A stretch of DNA of 64,000 nucleotides from Flavobacteriales bacterium UBA4466 (lineage in GTDB: Bacteria > Bacteroidota > Bacteroidia > Flavobacteriales_D > Crocinitomicaceae): the NCBI GenBank assembly GCA_905182335.1, contig CAJJBE010000003.1:279870-343869 (forward strand), written 5' to 3'. Every line of letters starts with the position of its first letter. The stretch's first letter is position 1. Shown here piece after piece: positions 54,677 to 63,884 of the stretch. A program made the translations under genes and the position numbers. The notes under the pieces are model-generated. The model was not told where the DNA came from, did not search any database, and saw only the letters and a program-made list of their open reading frames with translations.

Positions 54677-55420
54677 CTATTCAAATGCGCCAATACCAAA
54701 TAAGGCGAAATCATATTTCACAGGGTCCTCGGGATCAAACGATTTTAAGTTCTCCATTAATTCATCTAATGCCTTCCAATCATTTTGTTTTCTAGTGATT
54801 AATCCTAGTTCCCGGGCATTTTTACTGGTATGAACGTCAAGGGGTAGGTATAACTCTGAAGTTGGAATGGATCTCCAAAAACCAAAATCAACGCCTGTAG
54901 AGTCATTTCTTACCATCCATCGCAAAAACATATTAATGCGCTTGGCTGCTGAGTTCTTTTGTGGATTCGAAATGTGCTTTTCGCTACGCTTTTCGTGTTC
55001 AGTACTTAAAAATAATTCTCTAAATTGAATGATACGTCCTTTAATACCTTCAGTTTCGGGGTGAATAACGAATGCTTTTTCTAGCCCACCTTTTTCATAG
55101 ATGTTCCGTAAACTTCGAAAGAAGAAGTCTAAATCGATTGCATTAAATGTCCTGTGAACAAACTCAATTGGTTTTGATGTGTAGTTTAATATGAAGTGAT
55201 ATGGGTCGTGTTCCATTATGTCGATAATTCGATTTCCACTTCGAATAATGGATGTTCTATTGCCCCAAGCAATTGTCGCGACTAAAAAAGCGACAATCTC
55301 AATGTCTTCTTTTTTCGTGAAACGATGTGGCAACTGAATAGGATCTGTCTCAATAAAACTAGAGGTATTATATTGTTCCGTTTTAAAGTCAAGGTATTCC
55401 TTTATTTCAGTATGCGTCAT
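54677..55420 (-). CDS. TIGR02757 family protein (DUF2400)
   Basis: 247 residues of the TIGR02757 type, with WGNRTSIIRSGNRIIDIM and a later RWMVRNDSTGVDFGFWR block and a PLDVHTSKNARELGL motif. The pattern recalls HhH DNA glycosylases (conserved Asp/His and Lys), so a nucleic-acid role is possible. It lies 39 bases downstream of lolD on the same strand, a common Bacteroidota neighbourhood. Function unproven. Confidence 0.82.
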   Translation of the reverse strand: MTHTEIKEYLDFKTEQYNTSSFIETDPIQLPHRFTKKEDIEIVAFLVATIAWGNRTSIIRSGNRIIDIMEHDPYHFILNYTSKPIEFVHRTFNAIDLDFFFRSLRNIYEKGGLEKAFVIHPETEGIKGRIIQFRELFLSTEHEKRSEKHISNPQKNSAAKRINMFLRWMVRNDSTGVDFGFWRSIPTSELYLPLDVHTSKNARELGLITRKQNDWKALDELMENLKSFDPEDPVKYDFALFGIGAFE

Positions 55421-55459
55421 TCGTGTTATAGTTTAATTTATTTTGAGTGGCTAGCGTTT

Positions 55460-56113
55460 CTAGCTTAAGATAAGGCCGTCAGACATCGTGAGTTTACGGT
55501 CTGTCATTTCTGCTAAAACTTCATTGTGCGTAACAATTACAAACGTCTGGTTAAACTCGTCGCGTAAATCGAAGAACATTTGGTGTAATTCTGATGAGTT
55601 TTGGCTGTCAAGGTTTCCAGATGGTTCATCAGCGAAAATGACTTTGGGACGATTGATCAATGATCTTGCGACAGCAATACGTTGTTGTTCACCTCCGGAA
55701 AGCTCACTTGGTTTGTGGTCGAAACGATTATGTAGTCCAAGAATTTCCAAAAGTTTCATGCCTTCTTTTTTTGCCTCAGCTTGAGATAATCCCTTAATTA
55801 AAGCTGGGAGTATAATATTTTCAATAGCATTGAATTCGGGTAGAAGTTGATGAAACTGAAAAACAAAGCCAATCGATGTATTTCGAAATGCCGAAAGCTG
55901 CTTTCTGCTTAAGGTAAACGGATTAATACCATCAATGAACAAATCTCCCTGATCTGGTGTGTCAAGTGTTCCAAGAATTTGAAGTATAGTAGTCTTTCCG
56001 GCTCCCGAAGCTCCGACAATAGATACAACTTCGCCTTGATTTATTTCTAGGTCAATACCTTTAAGTATCTGAAAATCATCATACGATTTAGTTATTCCTT
56101 TAGTGATTAGCAT
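55460..56113 (-). CDS. lolD: LolD-like ABC transporter ATPase
   Basis: 217 residues. Walker [11 protein letters not shown]-loop [11 protein letters not shown], signature [16 protein letters not shown] and Walker [14 protein letters not shown] are all present. It belongs to the LolD/MacB group that powers lipoprotein release or related export; the permease partner is not in this window. It sits three bases after ribBA. Confidence 0.87.
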   Translation of the reverse strand: MLITKGITKSYDDFQILKGIDLEINQGEVVSIVGASGAGKTTILQILGTLDTPDQGDLFIDGINPFTLSRKQLSAFRNTSIGFVFQFHQLLPEFNAIENIILPALIKGLSQAEAKKEGMKLLEILGLHNRFDHKPSELSGGEQQRIAVARSLINRPKVIFADEPSGNLDSQNSSELHQMFFDLRDEFNQTFVIVTHNEVLAEMTDRKLTMSDGLILS

Positions 56114-56116
56114 CGA

Positions 56117-57331
56117 CTATTTTTCTAGTTTTAGTGAGTGTCCCATCTTGTCACGTTTCGTTTTAAGATAGTCTTCGTTGTGTTGATTTCCTTTTATTTC
56201 TAGGGAAATGTTTTCAACGATTTCAAGTCCGTAGCCGATTAATCCCGTACGTTTTGTTGGGTTATTCGACATTAAACGAATTTTTGAGATGCCTAAATCA
56301 CGAATGATTTGAGCCCCAATTCCGTAATCGCGTTCATCACCCTTAAAACCAAGTTTGATGTTTGCTTCTAGTGTATCGTAACCTTCTTCTTGAAGTTTGT
56401 ATGCTTTCAATTTATTTGTAAGACCGATTCCACGCCCTTCTTGGTTCATGTAAATAATTGCGCCACGTCCTTCCTCCTCAATCATCTTCATAGAGCGTTG
56501 AAGTTGTTGTCCACAATCACATCTACAAGACCCGAATATGTCACCTGTCATACATGAGGAGTGAACACGTAACAGAACGGGTGTGCAACTACTTATATCA
56601 CCTTTAGTTAGTACTAAATGTTCTTCTTCGGAATTTGTATTTTTATATAAGTGAAGATCAAAATCACCCAATTCAGTAGGCATTTTTACATCAATTATTT
56701 TTTCTATCAATGATTCTGTCTGGATTCTATATTTGATTAAATCTTCAATAGAAACCAGTTTTAAATCGAAGCGCTTTGCAATTTCAATCAATTCCGGAAG
56801 ACGAGCCATAGACCCATCTTCATTCAAAATCTCAACAATAACTCCTGCGGGCTCAAAGCCAGCTAAACGCGCTAAGTCAATCGCAGCTTCTGTGTGCCCG
56901 GCCCTTCTTAAGACACCTCCTTTCTTTGCTCGAAGAGGGAAGATGTGTCCAGGCTTCCCTAGTTCTTCAGGTTTAATAGTTGGGTCGATAAGTGCTTTAA
57001 TCGTTTTTGAGCGGTCGGCCGCACTGATCCCTGTTGTGCAACCGTGTCCGTTTAGATCAACTGAAATAGTAAAAGGCGTTTCGTATGCAGCTGAATTCGA
57101 ATGAACCATTAAATCCAGTCCCAAAGCATCACAGTGATCTTCTGCCAAGGGTGCACAGACTAGGCCACGACCATGAGTAACCATAAAATTGATTATTTCT
57201 GGTGTGATATTTCGAGCTGCTGTTAAGAAGTCACCCTCATTCTCACGATTTTCATCATCTACTACAATGACAACGCGTCCTTGTTTAATGTCTTCAATTG
57301 CTTCTTCTATTGTATTCAGCTTAAACTGCAT
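56117..57331 (-). CDS. ribBA: Bifunctional 3,4-dihydroxy-2-butanone-4-phosphate synthase / GTP cyclohydrolase II
   Basis: 404 residues. The RibB domain (about 1-200) has [13 protein letters not shown] and the [14 protein letters not shown] block. The RibA domain has the zinc motif [15 protein letters not shown] and [13 protein letters not shown]. Together they feed both branches of riboflavin synthesis. A TAnnTTTG box lies upstream; the gene heads a minus-strand run to lolD. Confidence 0.95.
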   Translation of the reverse strand: MQFKLNTIEEAIEDIKQGRVVIVVDDENRENEGDFLTAARNITPEIINFMVTHGRGLVCAPLAEDHCDALGLDLMVHSNSAAYETPFTISVDLNGHGCTTGISAADRSKTIKALIDPTIKPEELGKPGHIFPLRAKKGGVLRRAGHTEAAIDLARLAGFEPAGVIVEILNEDGSMARLPELIEIAKRFDLKLVSIEDLIKYRIQTESLIEKIIDVKMPTELGDFDLHLYKNTNSEEEHLVLTKGDISSCTPVLLRVHSSCMTGDIFGSCRCDCGQQLQRSMKMIEEEGRGAIIYMNQEGRGIGLTNKLKAYKLQEEGYDTLEANIKLGFKGDERDYGIGAQIIRDLGISKIRLMSNNPTKRTGLIGYGLEIVENISLEIKGNQHNEDYLKTKRDKMGHSLKLEK

Positions 57332-57353
57332 ATTTCACTACTTAATTGTACCA

Positions 57354-57361
57354 CAAAATTA
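57354..57361 (-). promoter_or_regulatory. -7 promoter element before ribBA
   Basis: On the minus strand TAATTTTG is an exact TAnnTTTG, 22 bases before the ribBA ATG. The -33 box is not clear. Confidence 0.4.
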
Positions 57362-57458
57362 CTTGAAATATCTTAGTTATAGCGCCTTTTATCGAAAAAT
57401 ATTGGGGCAGTTTATCGCCTAGACAGTGAACTGTTCTATTTATAATGTGAAACCAGGC

Positions 57459-58649
57459 TTAATTACTGTTTTTTTTCATTAATTCGATTAATGGAGATGT
57501 TGATTTCCCCCAGCTATAATTCGCTTTAACGAAATCACGGCCTCCTTTGCCTATTGACATTTGGAGCTCATGGCTGTTTAGCAGTTTAGCTATTAAATTG
57601 TTAATTTCTTCAACGGAAGTTCCTTCAAGGATTTGCTCTTCATGTTTCGCTTTAATGGCTTTGTTGGAAAGGGGAGTGGTGATGCATGGAGTGCCCGATG
57701 CCATCGCCTCCAATAACTTGTTTTGCATTCCAGTCCCGATCATCATGGGGGCTAAGAATATTTTTCCTCTAGCGTAAGATGTTCTGATATCATCGACCCA
57801 GCCCGTTAAGGTTATTTGCTTTGATTTTTTTGCTAGGCTCACTAGGTATTGGTGTGGAGAAGCCCCTGAAACTAGAAGGTTTGATTGAGGAAAGTTTGGT
57901 AAAATATTCTTATAAATGAATTGTATTGCCTCTATATTTGGTGGGTAGCTCATGTTTCCAACAAACACAAAGTCGTGGTCTTTTTCTATTTCGATGTTGT
58001 CAAAAAATGATTCGTCAATTCCATTGGGTATGCATACTATCGATTGATTTTCAGGATGTTTTATGAGTACTCTGTCTTGTTCGCTTATAATTGTTTTCAC
58101 TTCGAAGAAGTCGAAAATTGCTCGTTCGTATTTAGATAACCTTAGTGCTTCTGATTTAAATAGCCACTTCTTGTAGAAAGGTTGCCTTTGAATGCGACGC
58201 TCAATTCCTGTATTCAACGCGTCCATGTAATCTACTACTTTTGGAATAGTGTGGATTTTTTTAACATATTCTGTAGTCCTAACTAGTTGACAGTAAATTA
58301 ATTTAATATCTTTAAGTTTAACTATAGAATTAATTGATTTTTGAGCACTTAAGGTATAGAAATAACCGATTTGGAACGGATTCCCATTTAATAGGCTTCG
58401 TCCCATGTGTAGTAGCTTTGAGGGCCAAGTCAATTTAGAAATGACAACTTCTTCGCAGAATGCAGCGACTTTTTCAATGTGTTCCTTTGAGATGCTTTTA
58501 TCCGTTAATGCTACTAACGTGATATCAAAAGTTTTACTTAATTCCTTCAATTGATAAAACGCACGAAGCTTGTCTCCTTTATCCAGTGGATAAGGGAAGC
58601 GAGATGCAATCATTAATAATTGCGGCTTATGTTCCTTGAATGAATTCAA
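57459..58649 (-). CDS. Glycosyltransferase, group 1 (GT4-like)
   Basis: 396 residues, GT-B fold. It begins with a TTG at 58649, inside the preceding gene; an ATG 12 codons in would lose the first beta strand of the fold (LLMIASRFPYPLDKGDKLRA), so TTG is preferred. The C-terminal donor domain shows VFVGNMSYPPNIEA and a GTGMQNKLLEAMASGTP block with the usual Glu. Likely role is surface polysaccharide or glycan synthesis; acceptor unknown. Confidence 0.85.
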   Translation of the reverse strand: MNSFKEHKPQLLMIASRFPYPLDKGDKLRAFYQLKELSKTFDITLVALTDKSISKEHIEKVAAFCEEVVISKLTWPSKLLHMGRSLLNGNPFQIGYFYTLSAQKSINSIVKLKDIKLIYCQLVRTTEYVKKIHTIPKVVDYMDALNTGIERRIQRQPFYKKWLFKSEALRLSKYERAIFDFFEVKTIISEQDRVLIKHPENQSIVCIPNGIDESFFDNIEIEKDHDFVFVGNMSYPPNIEAIQFIYKNILPNFPQSNLLVSGASPHQYLVSLAKKSKQITLTGWVDDIRTSYARGKIFLAPMMIGTGMQNKLLEAMASGTPCITTPLSNKAIKAKHEEQILEGTSVEEINNLIAKLLNSHELQMSIGKGGRDFVKANYSWGKSTSPLIELMKKNSN

Positions 58650-59805
58650 TGATTTCCTTACTTATGGATTCAATATTATGGTTTTTTCGAATATATTCGA
58701 TTGCATTTTGTCCGACTTCTTTGCGTATATTTTTATTCTTAATTAATTTTAGTGTGGCGTCAATAATTTCTGTGTCATTATCGGCAATCACAAGAGCGTT
58801 TGAGTCATGGTGATTTATTCCGGATGCTCCAAGTGTTGTAGTTATAATAGGTATACCGATTGACATCATTTCAAGAATTTTAATTCGAACTCCTGACCCG
58901 GATGTAATAGGAGAAACTAAAATTCCTTTATTTATGGCGAATTCATTTGGATCGTCTACAAATCCATCAAAATAAATTTGATTTTTCGGATGTGATTTCA
59001 ATTTACTGTTTTCTGCTGATCCAGCAATGTGAACTTCACAAAGAGGAGCAGACTTCTTGATTTCAGGAAAGATGTTGATTAATCTTTTAACGGCTTCAAT
59101 ATTGGGCTGCCAATTCATCGATCCCAGATGAAAAATGCCGCTAGAATCATAGTTGTTTTGAATTTCTTTAATTGGTATAGCGACACCGATATTTTTAATC
59201 GGCGTCATGATTCCTAGATTTTTTAATTGTTCGGTATCATTCTTTGAAATTGACAGGATGCCATCAGCTTTATTTAATGCTTCTATTTCATATACCTTCA
59301 AGTCTTTTGATAGCTTTGACAGGTAAACTCTTTTTGCTCCAGAAGCATTTTTAGCAAGGTCTGAAGTGATTTTATGCTCAATATTATGCGTTCTAATAAA
59401 AATAGTTGAGTTGCTCTTAGAGCGTATAGAATCGATGTAGGTTGTTGTGAACAAGCTTTCTAAAATTACACAATCATATTCATGCTGTTCTAGCTCATGT
59501 CCAATTCTCTTTTGAAGATTCTTACAATGGAACCGGTTGATATTGTAGGAACCACTTTGAAAAAGACCAAAGAAGCCTCGGGTATGAGTAACGTCAGTAT
59601 CAATATAGTGGTTATCAATATTAATACTAGATTGGTATTCTAAAGGATGTAAGCTAAAGTCAAACGGATGTTTATTCGTAGAGATACATATGTGTTTGAC
59701 TTTAACTTCAGCTTTTAATAAGCATTTAAGGAAGTTGTTCATTGCTACGCATCCACCGTCTATTATTGGATATATGGGCTTATGTGTGATATAAAGTATT
59801 CTCAC
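58627..59805 (-). CDS. Glycosyltransferase, group 1 (GT4-like)
   Basis: 392 residues, GT-B fold, starting at a GTG (59805) that overlaps the LptF/G stop by three bases. Donor-site segments include FHLGSMNWQPNIEAVKRL and GSGVRIKILEMMSIGIP. Pairs with the next glycosyltransferase (23-base overlap); both may add sugars to the same surface glycan. Substrates cannot be deduced. Confidence 0.85.
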   Translation of the reverse strand: MRILYITHKPIYPIIDGGCVAMNNFLKCLLKAEVKVKHICISTNKHPFDFSLHPLEYQSSINIDNHYIDTDVTHTRGFFGLFQSGSYNINRFHCKNLQKRIGHELEQHEYDCVILESLFTTTYIDSIRSKSNSTIFIRTHNIEHKITSDLAKNASGAKRVYLSKLSKDLKVYEIEALNKADGILSISKNDTEQLKNLGIMTPIKNIGVAIPIKEIQNNYDSSGIFHLGSMNWQPNIEAVKRLINIFPEIKKSAPLCEVHIAGSAENSKLKSHPKNQIYFDGFVDDPNEFAINKGILVSPITSGSGVRIKILEMMSIGIPIITTTLGASGINHHDSNALVIADNDTEIIDATLKLIKNKNIRKEVGQNAIEYIRKNHNIESISKEIIEFIQGT

Positions 59806-61256
59806 AATTTGCGTTTAAATGGATTTTTAAAGGCTGGCAAGCTAAAAATTGGAGCATCATTGGCTGCTGCTCTCATTAACCAAAAGGCAATCGGAAGTAG
59901 AATTAATGATGCAAACCACATTCCCGTAAATGGAGAAACAGAATTTGCTTTGGCCATATTATCACCGATAGTAATCAAAACGAAGTAAACCATAAAGAGC
60001 AATGCCGCAATAACTACAGGTGCTCCAAATCCACCTTTTCGCACAATAGCTCCTAAGGGGGCTCCTACAAAGAATAGAATTATAATTGCAAAGGTTAAGG
60101 CGAATTTACGATGAAACTCAATCAAATACTGGTCAATATCTTTATCCATTGCCGACAGAAAATTCTTTTGAGAATCAAGGTTTTTACTCTTGTTCCTTAG
60201 TTTTGTTTGTGCTATAGAAATAGTTGAAATTTTTTCTTTTACTGATAAGCTATTATAGGACATTGTGGTGTCAGGTGAAACCATCTCTTTGATTTGATCA
60301 TCTTTGGTTAATTTATTATTTTCTAAAAAGGAATAAGAATTTAAATAGGGATGATCATTCTTGATACTCATTAAAAAGTTGTCGATAATGTCACTTCCTC
60401 TTTTTTGAATAGAATCAATAGTATATTGAATCTGAAACACGTTGAGCATTTCGTGTTTGTCGTTGAATAAATCTTCATCAGAGCGACTTAAATTAAATCC
60501 TTGTAAATCAATCTTGTATGTAGCTTGCTTGAAGGTTGATCTTCTGGAGGGATGGTTTTTATTAGGGCTGTGTGGAATTCCGTCTGCACCGAAGTTCGGT
60601 GTCTGTGGAGCTAACTCTTCCATAACGGTTCCCTCTTTTAATTCAAAAAAGAGGAGTTTTCCGTTTTCAGATCTGTAGATGCGTCCTTCTTTAGCACGAA
60701 TAGATTTTATTTCGTTTGGTGTAGTGTGGTCGTGAATGAGAACTCCTTTGAAGGAGTTTTCATTTCCTTCATCTACTTTAATAGCGAAGCCATCCAGTTC
60801 TGTGCTGTAAGAGCCAGGCTTAATTATACTAGATATTTTTGTGTTCTGAATATCGTAAATTAATGAGTGCCATTTCAATGTTGAAGCAGGAATTACATAA
60901 TTAGAAAAGGAAAATGTAGCCAAAGCAATCATTAAAACAACGCCTGTTAAAGGGCGAAGTATTCGATAAAGCGATAGGCCACTTGATTTCAATGCAATAA
61001 GTTCATTGTTTTCGGAGAGGTTTCCTAAAGTCATTATTGAAGACAGGAGTATTGCAAGGGGTAGGGCTAAAGGAATTAAACTAGCAGAAATGTAGAGCAG
61101 TAACTCTGCTATTACGGCAATAGAAAGACCTTTTCCCATCAAGTCATCAATGTATTTCCAGAAAAACTGCATAATCAAGATAAACATCGAGATTGCAAGG
61201 GTTACCAGAAATGGCCCTATAAAAGATCGAATACTAAAATAATAGAGACGCTTCAA
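59802..61256 (-). CDS. LptF/LptG family permease
   Basis: 484 residues, starting at a TTG (61256). In-frame TAA lies five codons upstream, and the first ATG is at codon 24, inside the first helix, so TTG is needed. Helices fall near 10-35, 50-75 and 95-120, with four more after about 390; the middle is a periplasmic beta domain. LptF/G extracts LPS from the inner membrane with LptB. The two glycosyltransferases follow it on the same strand. Confidence 0.87.
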   Translation of the reverse strand: MKRLYYFSIRSFIGPFLVTLAISMFILIMQFFWKYIDDLMGKGLSIAVIAELLLYISASLIPLALPLAILLSSIMTLGNLSENNELIALKSSGLSLYRILRPLTGVVLMIALATFSFSNYVIPASTLKWHSLIYDIQNTKISSIIKPGSYSTELDGFAIKVDEGNENSFKGVLIHDHTTPNEIKSIRAKEGRIYRSENGKLLFFELKEGTVMEELAPQTPNFGADGIPHSPNKNHPSRRSTFKQATYKIDLQGFNLSRSDEDLFNDKHEMLNVFQIQYTIDSIQKRGSDIIDNFLMSIKNDHPYLNSYSFLENNKLTKDDQIKEMVSPDTTMSYNSLSVKEKISTISIAQTKLRNKSKNLDSQKNFLSAMDKDIDQYLIEFHRKFALTFAIIILFFVGAPLGAIVRKGGFGAPVVIAALLFMVYFVLITIGDNMAKANSVSPFTGMWFASLILLPIAFWLMRAAANDAPIFSLPAFKNPFKRKL

Positions 61257-61315
61257 TATGTGTAAAATTTATGTCTAACAATAGACATATCAAGAACGAA
61301 AAAGGTACGGAGATA

Positions 61316-61705
61316 TTATGCTCCTAGTGTACGTTTAAGCTCACCAATTTGATTTTCCCAAAAACGCTGAGTTTCTTCTTGCTCTGCAGGTTCAGCAAAG
61401 AAAGTAACCGTAAGAATTACTGACTTTGTCATTGGGTCAACTTCATGTCTTAGTTCAAAGTAAGAATCTACACCATCTTCTTCGTCTTCAATCCATTGAA
61501 ATTTAATCTTAGAATTTGTCTTTTTAGTCAATAAGCGAGCTTCTTCTTCTGAACCATCCCAAAAGAATGTGTAAATATCATCTTTTATGTTTACGTCATC
61601 AGCGAACCAGTCGCTTAATCCGCTTGGCGTGCTTATCATTCCGTCTAAAACTTTCGCAGAAGTTTGTAGTAAGAATTCAATTTCATATTTATCTTTTACT
61701 GCCAT
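61316..61705 (-). CDS. START-like (Bet v1/AHSA1-type) domain protein
   Basis: 129 residues with no signal peptide. The helix-grip fold pattern fits: an N-terminal strand KYEIEFLLQTS, the STPSGLSDWFADDV turn, beta strands, and a long C-terminal helix (RFWENQIGELKRTL). Such Bacteroidota START-like proteins may bind hydrophobic ligands; no partner is known. It precedes the lptF/G gene by 59 bases. Confidence 0.75.
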   Translation of the reverse strand: MAVKDKYEIEFLLQTSAKVLDGMISTPSGLSDWFADDVNIKDDIYTFFWDGSEEEARLLTKKTNSKIKFQWIEDEEDGVDSYFELRHEVDPMTKSVILTVTFFAEPAEQEETQRFWENQIGELKRTLGA

Positions 61706-61914
61706 AGTAGTATATAATAATAGATGCTTTTATCTAAGAAAAATGCAATATACACATTTCTTTTAAATGAAGGGATGGTGTTCAGTCGTTAAAGGTTGTG
61801 TTTGGATGAATTTATTTTTAGTGGGTAATTGATGATCTCAAGCTTTATTTTAGATGAATGCAATTTAAGGTTGATTTTTAGTAGAAGTCGTGATTGTGTA
61901 GTTATGGACTTAAC

Positions 61915-61947
61915 AAAAAAAAGCCTCCGATGCGGAAGGCTTTTTTA
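61915..61947 (-). terminator. Terminator, repeat family copy 1
   Basis: Minus-strand hairpin with GCC/GGC and CCG/CGG pairs and a T run, after the gene at 61981-62484. It shares most of its sequence with the hairpins at 62519 and 63850 (one loop change and one missing C). Confidence 0.75.
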
Positions 61948-61980
61948 TTGAATGTGGATTCGTCGGAATAACCAAGCTTT

Positions 61981-62484
61981 TTAGTTTGTGACTTCGAGTT
62001 TACTCCAACGATTCCAGATATTACTTGAGTTTTTATTCTTAATTAAGTTCCATCTGTATCCAAAATTTAAAATTGCCGTTGACGCAAATGAGAATTTTGT
62101 TTCAGTATTATGAAGTGGGTTAAATTCAATAGAGGAAATCCAATATCCTTTTTGCTTGTTCGCAAAACTAGATTGCAAGTAGATATTAAAGGGGAATGGC
62201 CTTACTCCAACGATTACTTCAGTCGACTTAAACCTTCTTCCTATTCCTAGTTTACCAGTAACTATAGATGGCAAGGCAAGCCCCACTTCATATTCAAAAA
62301 TAAAATTATTTTCATTTATATGTGTACCACCGAAAAGGACAGAGGTTCCAGGGAGAGGGAAGGGAATGTCTTCTATGTAGGCAAAGCCAAAATTCCATTC
62401 TAAGAAATGATGGGTTGATTTATAGGTATTCTGCCCAATGCTAATCATTGGGACTAATAGTAAAGTAAGTAGTAGTGTTTTCAT
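61981..62484 (-). CDS. Secreted protein, possible outer-membrane barrel, unknown
   Basis: 167 residues with a signal peptide (PMISIGQN). The mature part has alternating aromatic strands (HHFLEWNFGFAYI, FIFEYEVGLALP, TAILNFGYRWNL) as in small beta barrels. No family recognised. It is the first of a group of minus-strand genes each followed by the same terminator. Confidence 0.6.
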   Translation of the reverse strand: MKTLLLTLLLVPMISIGQNTYKSTHHFLEWNFGFAYIEDIPFPLPGTSVLFGGTHINENNFIFEYEVGLALPSIVTGKLGIGRRFKSTEVIVGVRPFPFNIYLQSSFANKQKGYWISSIEFNPLHNTETKFSFASTAILNFGYRWNLIKNKNSSNIWNRWSKLEVTN

Positions 62485-62518
62485 AGTGACAACTAAACTA
62501 ATAATTATTTGTGAGGTA

Positions 62519-62549
62519 ATAAAAAAGCCCTCCGATGTGGAAGGCTTTA
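62519..62549 (-). terminator. Terminator, repeat family copy 2
   Basis: 31 bases identical to 63850-63880; stem of GCC-TCC with GGA-GGC pairs and a minus-strand T run. It follows the stop of the gene at 62564 by 15 bases. Confidence 0.75.
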
Positions 62550-62563
62550 TGTTATTTAGTTCA

Positions 62564-63508
62564 TTAACGTCCTTTTGATTTTAGGGTTGACTTTAGGGAG
62601 CCGTTGAAAAACAGTAATGTACACCATCTATAAAATGCAATACCTTCTATGAATATATTTATATTACCTCCCTCTCCTTGCCTTGCATCAACTCTTCTTC
62701 CCTCAATAGAAATAGGAGCGAATAACTTATACCAACCATGTTTTTTAAATGTGACAATATCTTCATAACTTAAGAACATATTAGTCTGACCTCCAACCAG
62801 TTTTTTAGACTTAAACAAAAGCCCTTTTTCGGTTGTGATTAATACATCTGGTGATAATCCTCTTTTGAAGCTCAAAAGAGCGGGAAGATATTTTCTTCCT
62901 TTTGTATCTTCCACACCTTTCTCATGAAGTGCTTTTTTAATTTTCTCATTATTGGAGTTTGAAAGTTTTTCAACTAAACTTATTGTCGTGTCTCCAAGCA
63001 GTAAAATATCCTTATTAACAACCCCATTATAGCAATACATACCAATAGATTCATAAGGTAGAAAGGACTGTCTAGTTTTGAACCACCCTCTTTTAATATG
63101 ACCAATCCCCTTTTCATTTATTGTAATCTTTTCCCTAAAAGAAAGCCATCTTGTTGGTGTAAATAATGGAAAGTTTGTTTTCAAAGTTAAACCATCAGCT
63201 TGAAGAATTTGAGCACCATTCTCTTGGATGTAACTTTTAATATCATTAATGTCTTTTTTCCCCAGCCCTCTTACTATAAGTGTATTATCATCGGCTCCTC
63301 CTGCTTTATACCCTGAAGTTAACTTATGACCAAGAATTCCAATCTCTGTATCAAATACAATTATTTTATCTGAATTTAAAAATTTAGGTTTTCTTTTGAA
63401 GAGCCATAATGTTTTTAAATCTCTTTTGAGTTGACCATCTTCTAAAATTAGGCTATAGCTTCCAACATAATAAAAGAGTTGGGCTATAAAACTTGGTTTA
63501 ATTATCAT
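62564..63508 (-). CDS. Unknown protein with two PH-like segments
   Basis: 314 residues without a clear signal peptide. Two stretches (about 128-190 and 216-290) look alike: KITINEKGIGHIKRGW... and DVLITTEKGLLFKSKK..., each followed by a Tyr-Glu-Ser/Asp-Ile segment, which recalls bacterial PH-like or DUF-type repeats. No catalytic motif is visible. No symbol or role is offered. Confidence 0.6.
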   Translation of the reverse strand: MIIKPSFIAQLFYYVGSYSLILEDGQLKRDLKTLWLFKRKPKFLNSDKIIVFDTEIGILGHKLTSGYKAGGADDNTLIVRGLGKKDINDIKSYIQENGAQILQADGLTLKTNFPLFTPTRWLSFREKITINEKGIGHIKRGWFKTRQSFLPYESIGMYCYNGVVNKDILLLGDTTISLVEKLSNSNNEKIKKALHEKGVEDTKGRKYLPALLSFKRGLSPDVLITTEKGLLFKSKKLVGGQTNMFLSYEDIVTFKKHGWYKLFAPISIEGRRVDARQGEGGNINIFIEGIAFYRWCTLLFFNGSLKSTLKSKGR

Positions 63509-63849
63509 ATTACTTAAGGTTTAATTTTCTTACTCTTTATGGCTTTTCGGAATACGCCCCGTTTTTGAAATGGTTGCTAGACTCCATTTTTTTCTGAAAT
63601 AAGTAGCCCTATGACTCCCTAATTTATTTAAGCTCTTGAATTAATCAATAGAGTAATTCTATTTATAATGGCAAAAATACCAAAACAATACGAAAGAGGT
63701 TATAATTTTTTTGTTTTTGTGTTCGAGAAATTCCCCCATTGTTGTACAAGGCATTTAAATGATTTATATAATTTTCCATAGTGGTTTATTTCCCCTAAAA
63801 GTAATATTAATGCTCTAAAGACACAACAGTGTGTGAGTAGGGTAAGGGT
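63509..63849. other. Intergenic stretch, no convincing gene
   Basis: About 340 AT-rich bases between the gene at 62564-63508 and the last terminator. A 37-codon ORF at 63668-63781 (+) has no signal, repeat or known pattern and is not called. Confidence 0.6.
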
Positions 63850-63880
63850 ATAAAAAAGCCCTCCGATGTGGAAGGCTTTA
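63850..63880 (-). terminator. Terminator, repeat family copy 3
   Basis: Identical over 31 bases to 62519-62549. It follows the T9SS cargo fragment at 63885 on the minus strand. Confidence 0.75.
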
Positions 63881-63884
63881 GTTG

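Noticed and set aside
63668..63781. 37-codon ORF in the last gap
   Set aside because: No signal, repeat or family pattern, and no clear promoter; likely chance.
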